Assembly (NCBI GenBank): GCA_021790555.1
Contig: JAJYGY010000240.1
Location: 1-7,611 of the forward strand
Length of the DNA stretch: 7,611 nt
Origin: a bacterium
GTDB taxonomy: Bacteria > Oederibacteriota > JAJYGY01
Reading direction: 5' to 3'
Made by a program: the position numbers and the translations under genes. Under the pieces are notes generated by a model that worked only from the letters and a program-made list of their open reading frames with translations, had not been told where the DNA came from and ran no database searches. Within the stretch, counting starts at the first letter, position 1, and the number at the start of each line of letters is the position of its first letter. Below, piece after piece: positions 1 through 6,432 of this stretch.

Positions 1-1
1 G

Positions 2-667
2 GAAAAATCCTGGCGGCGCAGCCTGGAGGGCTTCTGGGTGGGCGCGGGTTTCGGGCCGGTGCTGGCCGGCGCCTTCCAGGGGGGCCGGCTGGCGGTGCTC
101 GTTCCGGCGACCCTGTGGCTGGCCGCGCTGGCATGGTCGGGGGAAGCGCCCGGGCCCGGCCGGGGCAGGGCCCGGCTGACCGACCTGGCCCGCTGCTGGC
201 TGCTGCTGAACCTGGCGGCCCTGGCCCAGGTGTTCCTGCCCATGGTGCGGCGCCGGGCCTGGCTGGCCGCGCTGCTGACCCTGGCGGCCCTTTCCTTCGG
301 CCTGGCGCCGGCCCCGGCGCAGACGCGGCGGGCGCTGAGGGGCCTGGCCGCCGGAAGCCTGGCCGGGCTGGGAGCGGCCTACTGGCTGCCGGCCTCCTGG
401 ACGGCGGCCTCTCCCCTGCTGGTCTGCCTGGGCCTGGGCCTGGGCTGGCTTCCCGGCGCGCCCGGCTGGCGCAAGGGCGCCCGGATCCTGGCGGCCGGGC
501 TTCCCCTGGCGGCCGCCCTGGGCTGGGGACTGGACCTGTCCCAGTCCTGGCTCTTCTCCTCCTGGACGCTCCTGGGGCTGGGACTGCCGGCCCTGCTGGC
601 CTGGATCTGCCTTCCCGGGGGGGAGGCGCCCGCCCCGGCAAACATCACGGAACCGACGCATGCTTAA
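2..667 (+). CDS. Multi-pass membrane protein, 3' part only (possible MFS transporter C-terminal half)
   Basis: The frame is open from base 2, reading Glu-Lys-Ser-Trp-Arg-Arg, so the gene begins upstream and about 221 C-terminal residues are present. The GTG at 38 is internal. The product is dominated by Leu/Ala/Gly/Trp hydrophobic stretches; I count about eight possible membrane segments separated by short Arg-rich loops. The first segment (about residues 9-28 of the fragment) contains Gly-x-Gly-x-Gly-Pro-x-x-Ala-Gly, resembling MFS motif C of helix 5. It is followed by one helix, a basic loop (about residues 48-62) and about six further helices, which would fit helices 5-12 of a 12-helix MFS carrier. 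This is inference: no substrate-specific motif is visible, and one Arg triplet falls on the predicted outer side. Other polytopic families are possible. The stop codon overlaps the start of recN by 8 bases, which suggests cotranscription. Confidence 0.6.
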   Translation, partial: EKSWRRSLEGFWVGAGFGPVLAGAFQGGRLAVLVPATLWLAALAWSGEAPGPGRGRARLTDLARCWLLLNLAALAQVFLPMVRRRAWLAALLTLAALSFGLAPAPAQTRRALRGLAAGSLAGLGAAYWLPASWTAASPLLVCLGLGLGWLPGAPGWRKGARILAAGLPLAAALGWGLDLSQSWLFSSWTLLGLGLPALLAWICLPGGEAPAPANITEPTHA

Positions 668-2375
668 GTGGATGGAAGTCGAGAATTTCGCGCTGATGGA
701 CAGCCTGGCCCTGGAGTTCGAGCCGGGCCTGAACCTGATCACCGGGGAGACCGGGGCAGGCAAGTCCATCCTCACCGGGGCCCTGGGCTTCGCCCTGGGG
801 GCCAAGGCCGACTCCGCCAGCGTCCGCGGCGGGGAGGAGTCCTGCCGGGTGCGGATCATGGCCGAGATTCCGGAGCGCGACGAGGCCCGGTTCCTGGACT
901 TCCTGCGGTCCAAGGGCGTGCCGGAAAGCGGCCGCGAACTGCAGGTCAAGCGCGAGCTTTCGGCCGCGGGCCGCGGGCGCGCCTGGATCAACGGCGAGGG
1001 CGTGGCCCTGGCCACCCTGGCGGCCCTGGGCGACCTGCTGCTCGACTTCCACGGACAGCACGAACACCAGTCCCTGTTGAAGGTCTCCAACCACCTGCGC
1101 ATCCTGGACGAATTCGCCGGCGCCGTGCCAGAACTGGAGCAGGTCGGCCGCCTCCACGCGAAAATGCGGGCGATGGACGAGAAGCGGCGGTCCCTGGCCC
1201 TGGACGAACGCGAACGGGAGCGGCAGCTGGACCTGCTTTCCTTCCAGGTGAGGGAACTGGAGCAGGCCGGGCTGAAGCGCGGCGAGATCCAGGCGCTGGC
1301 CCAGGAAAGGCGCATGCTGGCCAGCGCCGAGAAGCGCGCCCGGCTGGCCCAGGAGCTGCTGGGGGCGCTCAACGGGGCCGAAGGCGAAGGCGGGGCGGTC
1401 GGCCAGGCAGGCCAGGCCGTCCGCGCCCTGAAGGAACTTCAGGACCTGGACCCCGCCTTGACCGACCCCTGGCGGCGCCTCCACGAGCTGTCCCTGGAGC
1501 TGTCGGAGATGGAGAGGGACCTTTCCGGCTACGCCTCGTCGGTGGCCTTCGACCCGGCCCGGCTGGAGGCCGTGGAGGAGAGGCTGGCCTTCCTGGACAA
1601 GCTGCGCAAGAAGTACGGCGAGGACGAGGAGGCCATGCTGGCCTTCCTGCGGGAGGCCCGCGAACGCCTGGAGGCCCTGGGCGGCCTGAGCAGCCAGCTG
1701 GAGGGCCTGGCCGCGAAATGGCGGGAGGCGCGCGCGGCCTTCGGGAAGGCCTGCGGACGGCTCTCGGCCCGGCGTTCCGAGGCGGCGGGGCGCCTGGCCG
1801 GGGCGGTGTCGGCGGAACTGGCCCAGCTGGGCATGGAAAAGGCCGGGCTGCAGGCCCGCCTTTGGCGCGAGGAGGACGAGGGCGGCTGGGCCGAGCTGGA
1901 AGGCAGGTCCTACGCCGCCGGCGCCGAAGGGCTGGACAGGCTGGAATTCCTGCTGGCCCCCAATCCGGGCGAGGAGGCCCGGCCCCTGGCCCGCATCGCC
2001 TCGGGGGGGGAGCTTTCGCGCGTGATGCTGGCCCTGAAGACCGTGCTGGCCTCGCAGGACCCGGTGGACACCCTGGTCTTCGACGAGGTGGACAGCGGCA
2101 TCTCCGGCAGGGTGGCCCAGGTGGTGGGCGCGAAGCTGGCGGCCCTGGCCGCGACCAGGCAGGTGCTTTGCATCACCCACCTGCCCCAGGTGGCCTGCCA
2201 GAAGGCAGCCCATTTCAAGGTTTCCAAGGACGTGGTGGACGGCAAGACGCGCACCCGGGTGGCCCGGCTGGACGGGCAGGGAAGGATCGAGGAGGTGGCC
2301 GGCCTGATCGAAGGGGCCAGCCTCACCGAGAGCGGCCTGGCCCACGCCCGCGCCCTTCTGGCGGAGAACGCGTGA
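660..2375 (+). CDS. recN: DNA repair protein RecN (SMC-like ATPase)
   Basis: RecN is a cytoplasmic SMC-like ATPase that acts early in recombinational repair of double-strand breaks. The 571-residue length matches the family (about 550-575). The N-terminus has the typical RecN opening (Val-Glu-Asn-Phe-Ala-Leu), then Walker A GETGAGKS at residues 29-36 and the RecN-typical DFHGQHEHQSLL at 129-140. Residues about 150-420 are rich in Glu, Arg, Leu and Ala in heptad-like patterns, as expected for the coiled-coil arm. The C-terminal half-site has the ABC signature SGGELSR at 448-454, Walker B with D475-E476, and the switch histidine H507 in THLPQVA. The ATG at 660 is preferred because residue 1 aligns with family N-termini. 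The ribosome site before it is weak, and the start lies 8 bases inside the upstream gene, so coupling is likely. All catalytic motifs are intact. An 8-G run encodes part of the signature motif. Confidence 0.97.
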   Translation: MLKWMEVENFALMDSLALEFEPGLNLITGETGAGKSILTGALGFALGAKADSASVRGGEESCRVRIMAEIPERDEARFLDFLRSKGVPESGRELQVKRELSAAGRGRAWINGEGVALATLAALGDLLLDFHGQHEHQSLLKVSNHLRILDEFAGAVPELEQVGRLHAKMRAMDEKRRSLALDERERERQLDLLSFQVRELEQAGLKRGEIQALAQERRMLASAEKRARLAQELLGALNGAEGEGGAVGQAGQAVRALKELQDLDPALTDPWRRLHELSLELSEMERDLSGYASSVAFDPARLEAVEERLAFLDKLRKKYGEDEEAMLAFLREARERLEALGGLSSQLEGLAAKWREARAAFGKACGRLSARRSEAAGRLAGAVSAELAQLGMEKAGLQARLWREEDEGGWAELEGRSYAAGAEGLDRLEFLLAPNPGEEARPLARIASGGELSRVMLALKTVLASQDPVDTLVFDEVDSGISGRVAQVVGAKLAALAATRQVLCITHLPQVACQKAAHFKVSKDVVDGKTRTRVARLDGQGRIEEVAGLIEGASLTESGLAHARALLAENA

Positions 2376-3811
2376 AGGGCCTGCCCAGGCCCCTGCTGCC
2401 CTTCCGGGTCCAGGCGCTTGTCTCGCTGCTGTTCGCCGGGTTGCTCGGCATCTACGGCCTGGAAACCCTGGCCCTGGTCTTCCTGCTGCTGGAGGCCTAC
2501 GCCCTGCACCTGCGTTTCTCCCCGCAGGCCCTCAGCTGGCTCCTGCTGTGGGCCGGCGTGGTGGCCTGCTGCAGTTGGGCCGCGCTCGGCCTGCTGAAGC
2601 GCCGCCGTTTCTGGCTGGCCTTCGGAGGATGGGCCCCCGGCCCCTCGCGGTCCCCCGTCTGGAAGGCCGCCCGCGCCGCCTTCCTGGCCGGAGACCTGGA
2701 AAAGGCCCTGGCCCTGCTCCAGCGGCACCTGAACGAAGCCCCCCAGGATTCCCCCGAGGCGGCCCGGTTCAACCGCGCCGGCCTGCTGGCCTTGCTGGGA
2801 AGGCGCCCGGAGGCGCTTGAGTCCATGGAGCCGGGAAGCCGGCGGGCCCGGATCCTTGGGGGCAGGCACGAGGGCGGCCTGGCCCTTCCCCTGGCCCTGG
2901 TGCTCTTCCTGGCCCTTCCGGCCGTGGCGCTGCACGTGCGGGCCATGATCCCGAGGCTGAAGGTCCTTGGTTCGGGCTTCCAGGACGGGGATTTCCTCGC
3001 CAGCCAGACCGGCCATTTCGTCCTCCACTACCACGACGCCGCCTACCGCGACTGGGCCGCCAGGACGGCCGAGGCCGCGCTGGCCTTCGACCTCGCCTTC
3101 TACGGCATGCCCGCCGACAGTTTCAGCGTGTCCAAGATCCGCCTCTACCTCTGCGACAGCCAGGCCGAATACCTTGCCCGTTCCCCCTTCGCCCAGAGCT
3201 GGGAGGCCGGATCGGCCCAGCCCGGGCGCCGCAGCATCTACCTCTACCGGGACCCGAGCCCCAGCCTCTACGACGACGTGGTGATGGCCCACGAGGTCAG
3301 CCACATCTGCTTCCATCAGCTTTTTCCGGACAAGGAGGACCTGTCGCGCCGGAATTCCGGGTGGTGGGGGGCATGGGGGGACGACCTGCGCCTGATGGGC
3401 GGCCTGGACAGGGAACCGCTGCCTTCCTGGCTGGATGAGGGGCTGGCCAACTACCTGGGCTACCGCTTCGCCCTGGAGACGCGCACCCGCGTGGATTACC
3501 GCCTGTGGCTGGAGGCCAACGTCTTCAAGGAACTGGAAAAGCGCCACTATCCCTTCGAGCTGTTCTGGTCGGCCAATCCGCAGGCCCTCCACGGCCAGGT
3601 GGACGACATCCAGCTTTTCTACACCCAGGGCTTCTCCCTGGTGTTCACCCTGGTGGAGCATTTCGGGCGGGAACGCTTCCTGCGCTTCCTGCGGGAGTAC
3701 TACCTGCTGCACGACCTGGGGAAGGCCCTGGCCAAGAGCTACCCGCAGATCCAGTCGGCCGAGGACCTGCGCGGGATCTGGCTGCTCTACGCCGGCGCGG
3801 GCGGCAGCTAG
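2372..3811 (+). CDS. Membrane-anchored TPR-like / peptidase MA-like (gluzincin) protein
   Basis: A 479-residue protein starting at GTG 2372, which overlaps the recN stop (GTGA). GGAG at 2363-2366 is the ribosome site. Hydrophobic segments lie at about residues 14-47 (one or two helices), 54-75 and 170-190, with Lys-Arg-Arg-Arg just after the second block. Residues about 95-150 form an amphipathic TPR-like helical stretch. The C-terminal region (about 205-475) is a zinc metallopeptidase-like domain: HEVSH at 307-311 and WLDEGLANY with E356, a His-Glu-x-x-His plus distal Glu arrangement typical of gluzincins of the peptidase MA type. From the positive-inside rule I infer a cytoplasmic TPR-like part and an extracytoplasmic peptidase domain. 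The substrate is unknown. Translational coupling to recN is probably an operon accident or a lineage-specific arrangement; no mechanistic link to DNA repair is visible. Family-level confidence is good, role unknown. Confidence 0.85.
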   Translation: MKGLPRPLLPFRVQALVSLLFAGLLGIYGLETLALVFLLLEAYALHLRFSPQALSWLLLWAGVVACCSWAALGLLKRRRFWLAFGGWAPGPSRSPVWKAARAAFLAGDLEKALALLQRHLNEAPQDSPEAARFNRAGLLALLGRRPEALESMEPGSRRARILGGRHEGGLALPLALVLFLALPAVALHVRAMIPRLKVLGSGFQDGDFLASQTGHFVLHYHDAAYRDWAARTAEAALAFDLAFYGMPADSFSVSKIRLYLCDSQAEYLARSPFAQSWEAGSAQPGRRSIYLYRDPSPSLYDDVVMAHEVSHICFHQLFPDKEDLSRRNSGWWGAWGDDLRLMGGLDREPLPSWLDEGLANYLGYRFALETRTRVDYRLWLEANVFKELEKRHYPFELFWSANPQALHGQVDDIQLFYTQGFSLVFTLVEHFGRERFLRFLREYYLLHDLGKALAKSYPQIQSAEDLRGIWLLYAGAGGS

Positions 3812-3812
3812 G

Positions 3813-3826
3813 CGGCCGTCAGGCCG
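3813..3826. other. Short GC hairpin at the convergent gene junction
   Basis: CGGCC (3813-3817) pairs with GGCCG (3822-3826) around a 4-base loop that contains most of the VOC gene stop codon. It starts 2 bases after the stop of the peptidase gene. The stem is only 5 bp and there is no T-run on either strand, so it is not a canonical intrinsic terminator. It is the only structure seen where two transcripts must end head-on. Confidence 0.25.
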
Positions 3827-4685
3827 GCGCGGCCAGGCGGACGCCGTTTCCGGCAGGGTCCTTCAAAAGCCGTCCAGCCCCGTCCTCCGCGGACGGGATG
3901 CCGGCCGCCCGGACGCGCTGAAGCACCCGCTCGAGGTCCCCCGCCCCCGGAAGCAGGACGGTGAAATGGTCCAGGCCCGGCGAGCCCTCCAAAGCCTGGG
4001 ACAGCCCCGGCCCCTTCCAGACGTTGAAGGCCACGTGGTGGTGGTAGCCGCCGGCCGAGGTGAACACGGCCTGGCCCGGCAGCTCAAAGACCTTGTCGAA
4101 GCCCAGCACCCCGCAGTAAAAATCCCGGCAGGGCCCCAGGGCCGGCACGTGCAGGTGCACGTGGCCCACCCGGGTGTCCGTGGGCAGGGCCTTCAGGGGC
4201 TTCTCCCCGGCCAGTTCCAGCAGGCCTTCCGCGTCCAGCGGCGCGTTGCCCTGCTCGGCCCAGACCGAAAAGGGCTTCCATTGGTCGCGCGGCCTGTCCC
4301 AGTTCAGCTCCACGCCGTTGCCCTCCGGGTCGGCCAGGTACAGGGCCTCGGCCATGTGGTGGTCCACCAGGCCCTGCAGCGGCACCCGGTGGTCCAGGAG
4401 CCGCTTCAGGAGCCAGCCCAGGGCCTCGCGCTTCTCCACGGCCAGGCAGAAGTGGTACAGGCCGGCGAAGCGCCCCGGAGCGCCGGGATTCCGTGGCGGG
4501 GCCAGCTCCAGCAGGTCCTCGCCGCCGGCGCCCAGGACCAGGGTTTCCCCCTGGCGCCGGTGCGGGACCAGCCCCAGCGCCTGCCGGTAGAAACCGGCCA
4601 GGCGGGCCGGATCGGCGGCGTTCAGGCGCACCGCGCCCAGGCGGGTGGCGGCGGGAAGCCGGCCGCTTGCAGTCGAATCCCCCAT
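3819..4685 (-). CDS. VOC family protein, CatE / catechol-2,3-dioxygenase-like
   Basis: A 288-residue protein made of two vicinal-oxygen-chelate halves, the usual size for the CatE-like group (about 280-290). Half one spans about residues 14-130, with a beta-alpha opening (Gly-Phe-Tyr-Arg-x-Ala-Leu-Gly-Leu), H78, and DPEGNGVEL at 119-127. Half two spans about 172-288, opening with VGHVHLHV (H175, H177, H179), then GGYHHHVAFN (H215-217), LDHF (H240), and ending in DPAGNGVRL at 276-284. These fit a metal-dependent ring-cleaving dioxygenase or another VOC enzyme acting in the cytoplasm. The substrate cannot be told, and no aromatic-degradation genes adjoin it. In half two the Glu of the DPxGNxxEL pattern is Arg283, so activity or ligand set may differ. 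ATG 4685 is chosen over a TTG six codons upstream because a strong GGGAGGA site lies just before it. It is a single-gene unit, divergent from the NifA-like regulator. Confidence 0.9.
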   Translation of the reverse strand: MGDSTASGRLPAATRLGAVRLNAADPARLAGFYRQALGLVPHRRQGETLVLGAGGEDLLELAPPRNPGAPGRFAGLYHFCLAVEKREALGWLLKRLLDHRVPLQGLVDHHMAEALYLADPEGNGVELNWDRPRDQWKPFSVWAEQGNAPLDAEGLLELAGEKPLKALPTDTRVGHVHLHVPALGPCRDFYCGVLGFDKVFELPGQAVFTSAGGYHHHVAFNVWKGPGLSQALEGSPGLDHFTVLLPGAGDLERVLQRVRAAGIPSAEDGAGRLLKDPAGNGVRLAAPA

Positions 4686-4689
4686 GCAA

Positions 4690-4696
4690 TCCTCCC
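4690..4696 (-). promoter_or_regulatory. Ribosome binding site of the VOC gene
   Basis: On the minus strand this reads GGGAGGA, 4 bases before the ATG at 4685. It decides the start, because the longer TTG-initiated reading (from 4703) would place this site inside the coding region. Confidence 0.8.
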
Positions 4697-4718
4697 ACGA
4701 CAAAAATGAGACGCCGCC

Positions 4719-4747
4719 ATTAAAGGATTTTCACGGGGAAAAATCCA
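4719..4747 (-). promoter_or_regulatory. Possible sigma-70 promoter for the VOC gene
   Basis: On the minus strand TTTAAT (plus 4719-4724) could be a -10 box, with TGGATT (plus 4742-4747) as a weak -35 (3 of 6 consensus bases) at 17-bp spacing. This would start transcription near 4712 and leave a leader of about 27 bases. The 7-bp inverted repeat at 4725-4746 lies across the spacer and most of the -35. This is a tentative reading. Confidence 0.3.
4725..4746. repeat. 7-bp inverted repeat, 8-base gap (candidate operator or hairpin)
   Basis: GGATTTT (4725-4731) and AAAATCC (4740-4746) are perfect reverse complements around an 8-base GC-rich centre. Half-site spacing is compatible with a dimeric repressor operator. 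It could instead form a small RNA hairpin if the region is transcribed. It sits inside the larger 4700-4758 inverted repeat but is not concentric with it. Confidence 0.45.
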
Positions 4748-4781
4748 TACATTTTTGTAGTTTTTGTCCGGGTCGCTCCCG

Positions 4782-4787
4782 TATAAT
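4782..4787 (+). promoter_or_regulatory. -10 box (TATAAT) for the NifA-like activator gene
   Basis: A perfect TATAAT in an otherwise GC-rich stretch, 69 bases before the activator ATG, predicts a start near 4794 and a leader of about 63 bases. No good -35 is present at 16-18 bp; that position holds T-rich sequence containing the TTTTTGT copies, so the promoter may need an activator or be regulated there. No sigma-54 -24/-12 element (GG...GC spacing) was seen in the region. Confidence 0.5.
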
Positions 4788-4856
4788 CCAACCCACGCCG
4801 GGGGCGCCTTCCGCGTCCGCCCGGCCGGGCGACGGACCGGCTTTTTGGAAGAGACC

Positions 4857-6422
4857 ATGGTTTCCGACCTGCTCAACCGCAAGATCAGCGAGCTGACCGC
4901 GCTCTACGAGATCAGCAAGACGCTGGCCTCCTCCCTGGACCTGGAGGTGACCTCGCGGAAGATCCTGGAGATCCTGCACGACTCCCTGGGCATGCGCCGT
5001 GGCACGGTGGTGCTGAAGGACCTGGGGTCGGAGCACTACGGCATCTGGGCCGCCCACGGCCTGACGCGCGAGGAGATCGACCGGGGCCAGTACAAGATCG
5101 GCGAGGGCATCACCGGCAAGGTGCTGGAGAAGGGGGCCCCCATCATCGTGCCGGACATCGGCAAGGAGCCGCTTTTCCTCAACAAGACCCGCTCCCGCGA
5201 CGTCAAACGCCAGAACATCTCCTTCCTCTGCGTGCCCATCAAGGTGCAGGGGGAGACCCTGGGGGTGGTGTCGGTGGACCGCATCTTCGCCGACGAACGG
5301 GTCTCCTTCGAGGAGGACATCCGCTTCCTCACGGTGCTGGGATCGCTGCTGGGGCAGGCCATCAAGATCTCCAACCGGGTGGCCCGCGAGAAGCGCGCCC
5401 TCATCGAGGAGAACGAGCACCTGCAGGACGAACTGAAGGCCAAGTTCCGCCTGGCCAACGTGGTGGGCGCCTCCAAGAAGATGGCCGCGGTCTACGAGGT
5501 GGTGCAGCGGGTGGCCAAGAGCAAGACCACGGTGCTGCTGCGCGGCGAGTCCGGCACGGGCAAGGAGCTGATCGCCCGGGCCCTCCACTACAACAGCAGC
5601 CGCGCCGACAAGCCCTTCATCCGCATCTCCTGCGCGGCCCTGCCCGAGACCCTGCTGGAATCCGAGCTGTTCGGCCACGAGAAGGGCGCCTTCACCGGGG
5701 CCCAGGAGGCCCGGCCGGGCCGGTTCGAGCTGGCCGACGGGGGCACCCTCTTCCTGGACGAGATCGGCGAGATCAGCCTTTCCACCCAGGTGAAGCTGCT
5801 GCGGGTACTGCAGGAGAGGAAGTTCGAGCGCCTGGGCGGCACCAGGACCCTGTCCGTGGACGTGCGCATCATCGCCGCGACCAACCGCGACCTGGAGGCG
5901 GCCATCCAGCAGCGCCTTTTCCGCGAGGACCTCTACTACCGGCTCAACGTCATCCCCGTCTTCCTGCCGCCCCTGCGGGAGAGGGAGGAGGACCTGGTGC
6001 TGCTCATCGAGCACTTCCTGCGGCGTTTCAACGCCGAGAACGGCAAGGAGGTGCGCCTGAGCAGGCCCTGCATGGAGCTGATGCTGCGTTACGCCTGGCC
6101 CGGCAACGTGCGCGAGCTGGAGAACTGCGTGGAAAGGATGGTGGTGCTGGCCAACCGCGAGAGCATGGACGTGGAGGACCTGCCCCTGGCCATCCAGAAT
6201 TCGCTGCGCCCGCCGGAACCGGCCGACCAGGCCTGGGCCGGCGGCAAGGCCAACACCCTGCCCCAGACCATCCAGCAGATGGAGCGGGTCCAGATCCTGG
6301 AGACCCTGGCGAAATGCAACGGCGTCCAGTCCCGCGCCGCCAAGCTGCTGGGACTGACCAACCGCCAGCTGGGCTACAAGATCCAGAAGTACGGGATAGA
6401 CCCCAAAAACGCCAAAGAATGA
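4857..6422 (+). CDS. NifA-like sigma-54-dependent transcriptional activator (GAF-AAA+-HTH)
   Basis: A 521-residue enhancer-binding protein that would remodel sigma-54 RNA polymerase by ATP hydrolysis. Order of parts: a GAF sensor domain (about 20-165), a charged helical linker (about 172-195), an AAA+ domain with Walker A GESGTGKE at 230-237, the sigma-54-contacting loop GAFTGA at 277-282, Walker B with D301-E302, and WPGNVREL at 414-421. A Fis-type helix-turn-helix follows at about 490-514, ending RQLGYKIQKYGI, a NifA-like C-terminus. The linker between AAA+ and HTH (about 430-474) has no cysteine, unlike the Cys-x4-Cys oxygen-responsive linker of rhizobial NifA, so it resembles the Klebsiella/Azotobacter type. 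ATG 4857 is preferred over an upstream in-frame start at 4764: GGAAGAG lies just before it, and the TATAAT box lies between the two starts. Nitrogen-fixation control is not shown; no nif genes are in view, so the symbol is left blank. Tgt follows 10 bases later. Confidence 0.93.
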   Translation: MVSDLLNRKISELTALYEISKTLASSLDLEVTSRKILEILHDSLGMRRGTVVLKDLGSEHYGIWAAHGLTREEIDRGQYKIGEGITGKVLEKGAPIIVPDIGKEPLFLNKTRSRDVKRQNISFLCVPIKVQGETLGVVSVDRIFADERVSFEEDIRFLTVLGSLLGQAIKISNRVAREKRALIEENEHLQDELKAKFRLANVVGASKKMAAVYEVVQRVAKSKTTVLLRGESGTGKELIARALHYNSSRADKPFIRISCAALPETLLESELFGHEKGAFTGAQEARPGRFELADGGTLFLDEIGEISLSTQVKLLRVLQERKFERLGGTRTLSVDVRIIAATNRDLEAAIQQRLFREDLYYRLNVIPVFLPPLREREEDLVLLIEHFLRRFNAENGKEVRLSRPCMELMLRYAWPGNVRELENCVERMVVLANRESMDVEDLPLAIQNSLRPPEPADQAWAGGKANTLPQTIQQMERVQILETLAKCNGVQSRAAKLLGLTNRQLGYKIQKYGIDPKNAKE

Positions 6423-6432
6423 CGGACCCCGC

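Larger units (their letters stand above)
4700..4758. repeat. 9-bp perfect inverted repeat around the divergent region
   Basis: ACAAAAATG at 4700-4708 and CATTTTTGT at 4750-4758 are exact reverse complements, 41 bases apart. A further copy of the core TTTTTGT lies at 4761-4767, giving three copies of the 7-mer: two direct copies 9 bases apart (start to start) and one inverted. Such arrangement in AT-rich DNA between divergent genes suggests protein-binding sites. The binding protein is unknown. Confidence 0.5.

Noticed and set aside
38..40. GTG as the start of the first membrane protein
   Set aside because: The frame is open to the window edge with plausible protein (EKSWRRSLEGFW) before it, so the gene is simply truncated.
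645..2345. Long minus-strand frame antisense to recN
   Set aside because: Gln/Gly/His/Leu-rich composition with no recognisable motif; long antisense frames are expected from the strong GC third-position bias.
1910..3712. 600-codon minus-strand frame antisense to recN and the peptidase gene
   Set aside because: Spans two well-supported genes on the opposite strand, has low-complexity composition and no domain signal.
668..3811. A 1047-codon plus-strand frame running through recN and into the peptidase gene
   Set aside because: The first 568 codons are an out-of-frame reading of recN, giving Gly/Arg/Pro-rich nonsense. The real gene begins at GTG 2372, next to a good ribosome site, where membrane-protein composition begins.
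4686..4703. TTG start giving a six-residue extension of the VOC protein
   Set aside because: The strong GGGAGGA ribosome site would lie within the extension; ATG 4685 is correctly spaced from it.
3435..4709. 424-codon plus-strand frame across the convergent junction
   Set aside because: It overlaps two better genes and the translation has no family features; the VOC protein on the other strand is unmistakable.
4764..4856. N-terminal extension of the NifA-like protein by 31 codons
   Set aside because: It would place the TATAAT box inside coding sequence, the added residues are Gly/Arg/Pro-rich and unlike the family, and ATG 4857 has its own ribosome site.
4686..4856. A riboswitch or small RNA in the divergent region
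   Set aside because: The inverted repeats allow small hairpins, but no known riboswitch core, no T-tailed terminator and no clear RNA boundaries are visible.
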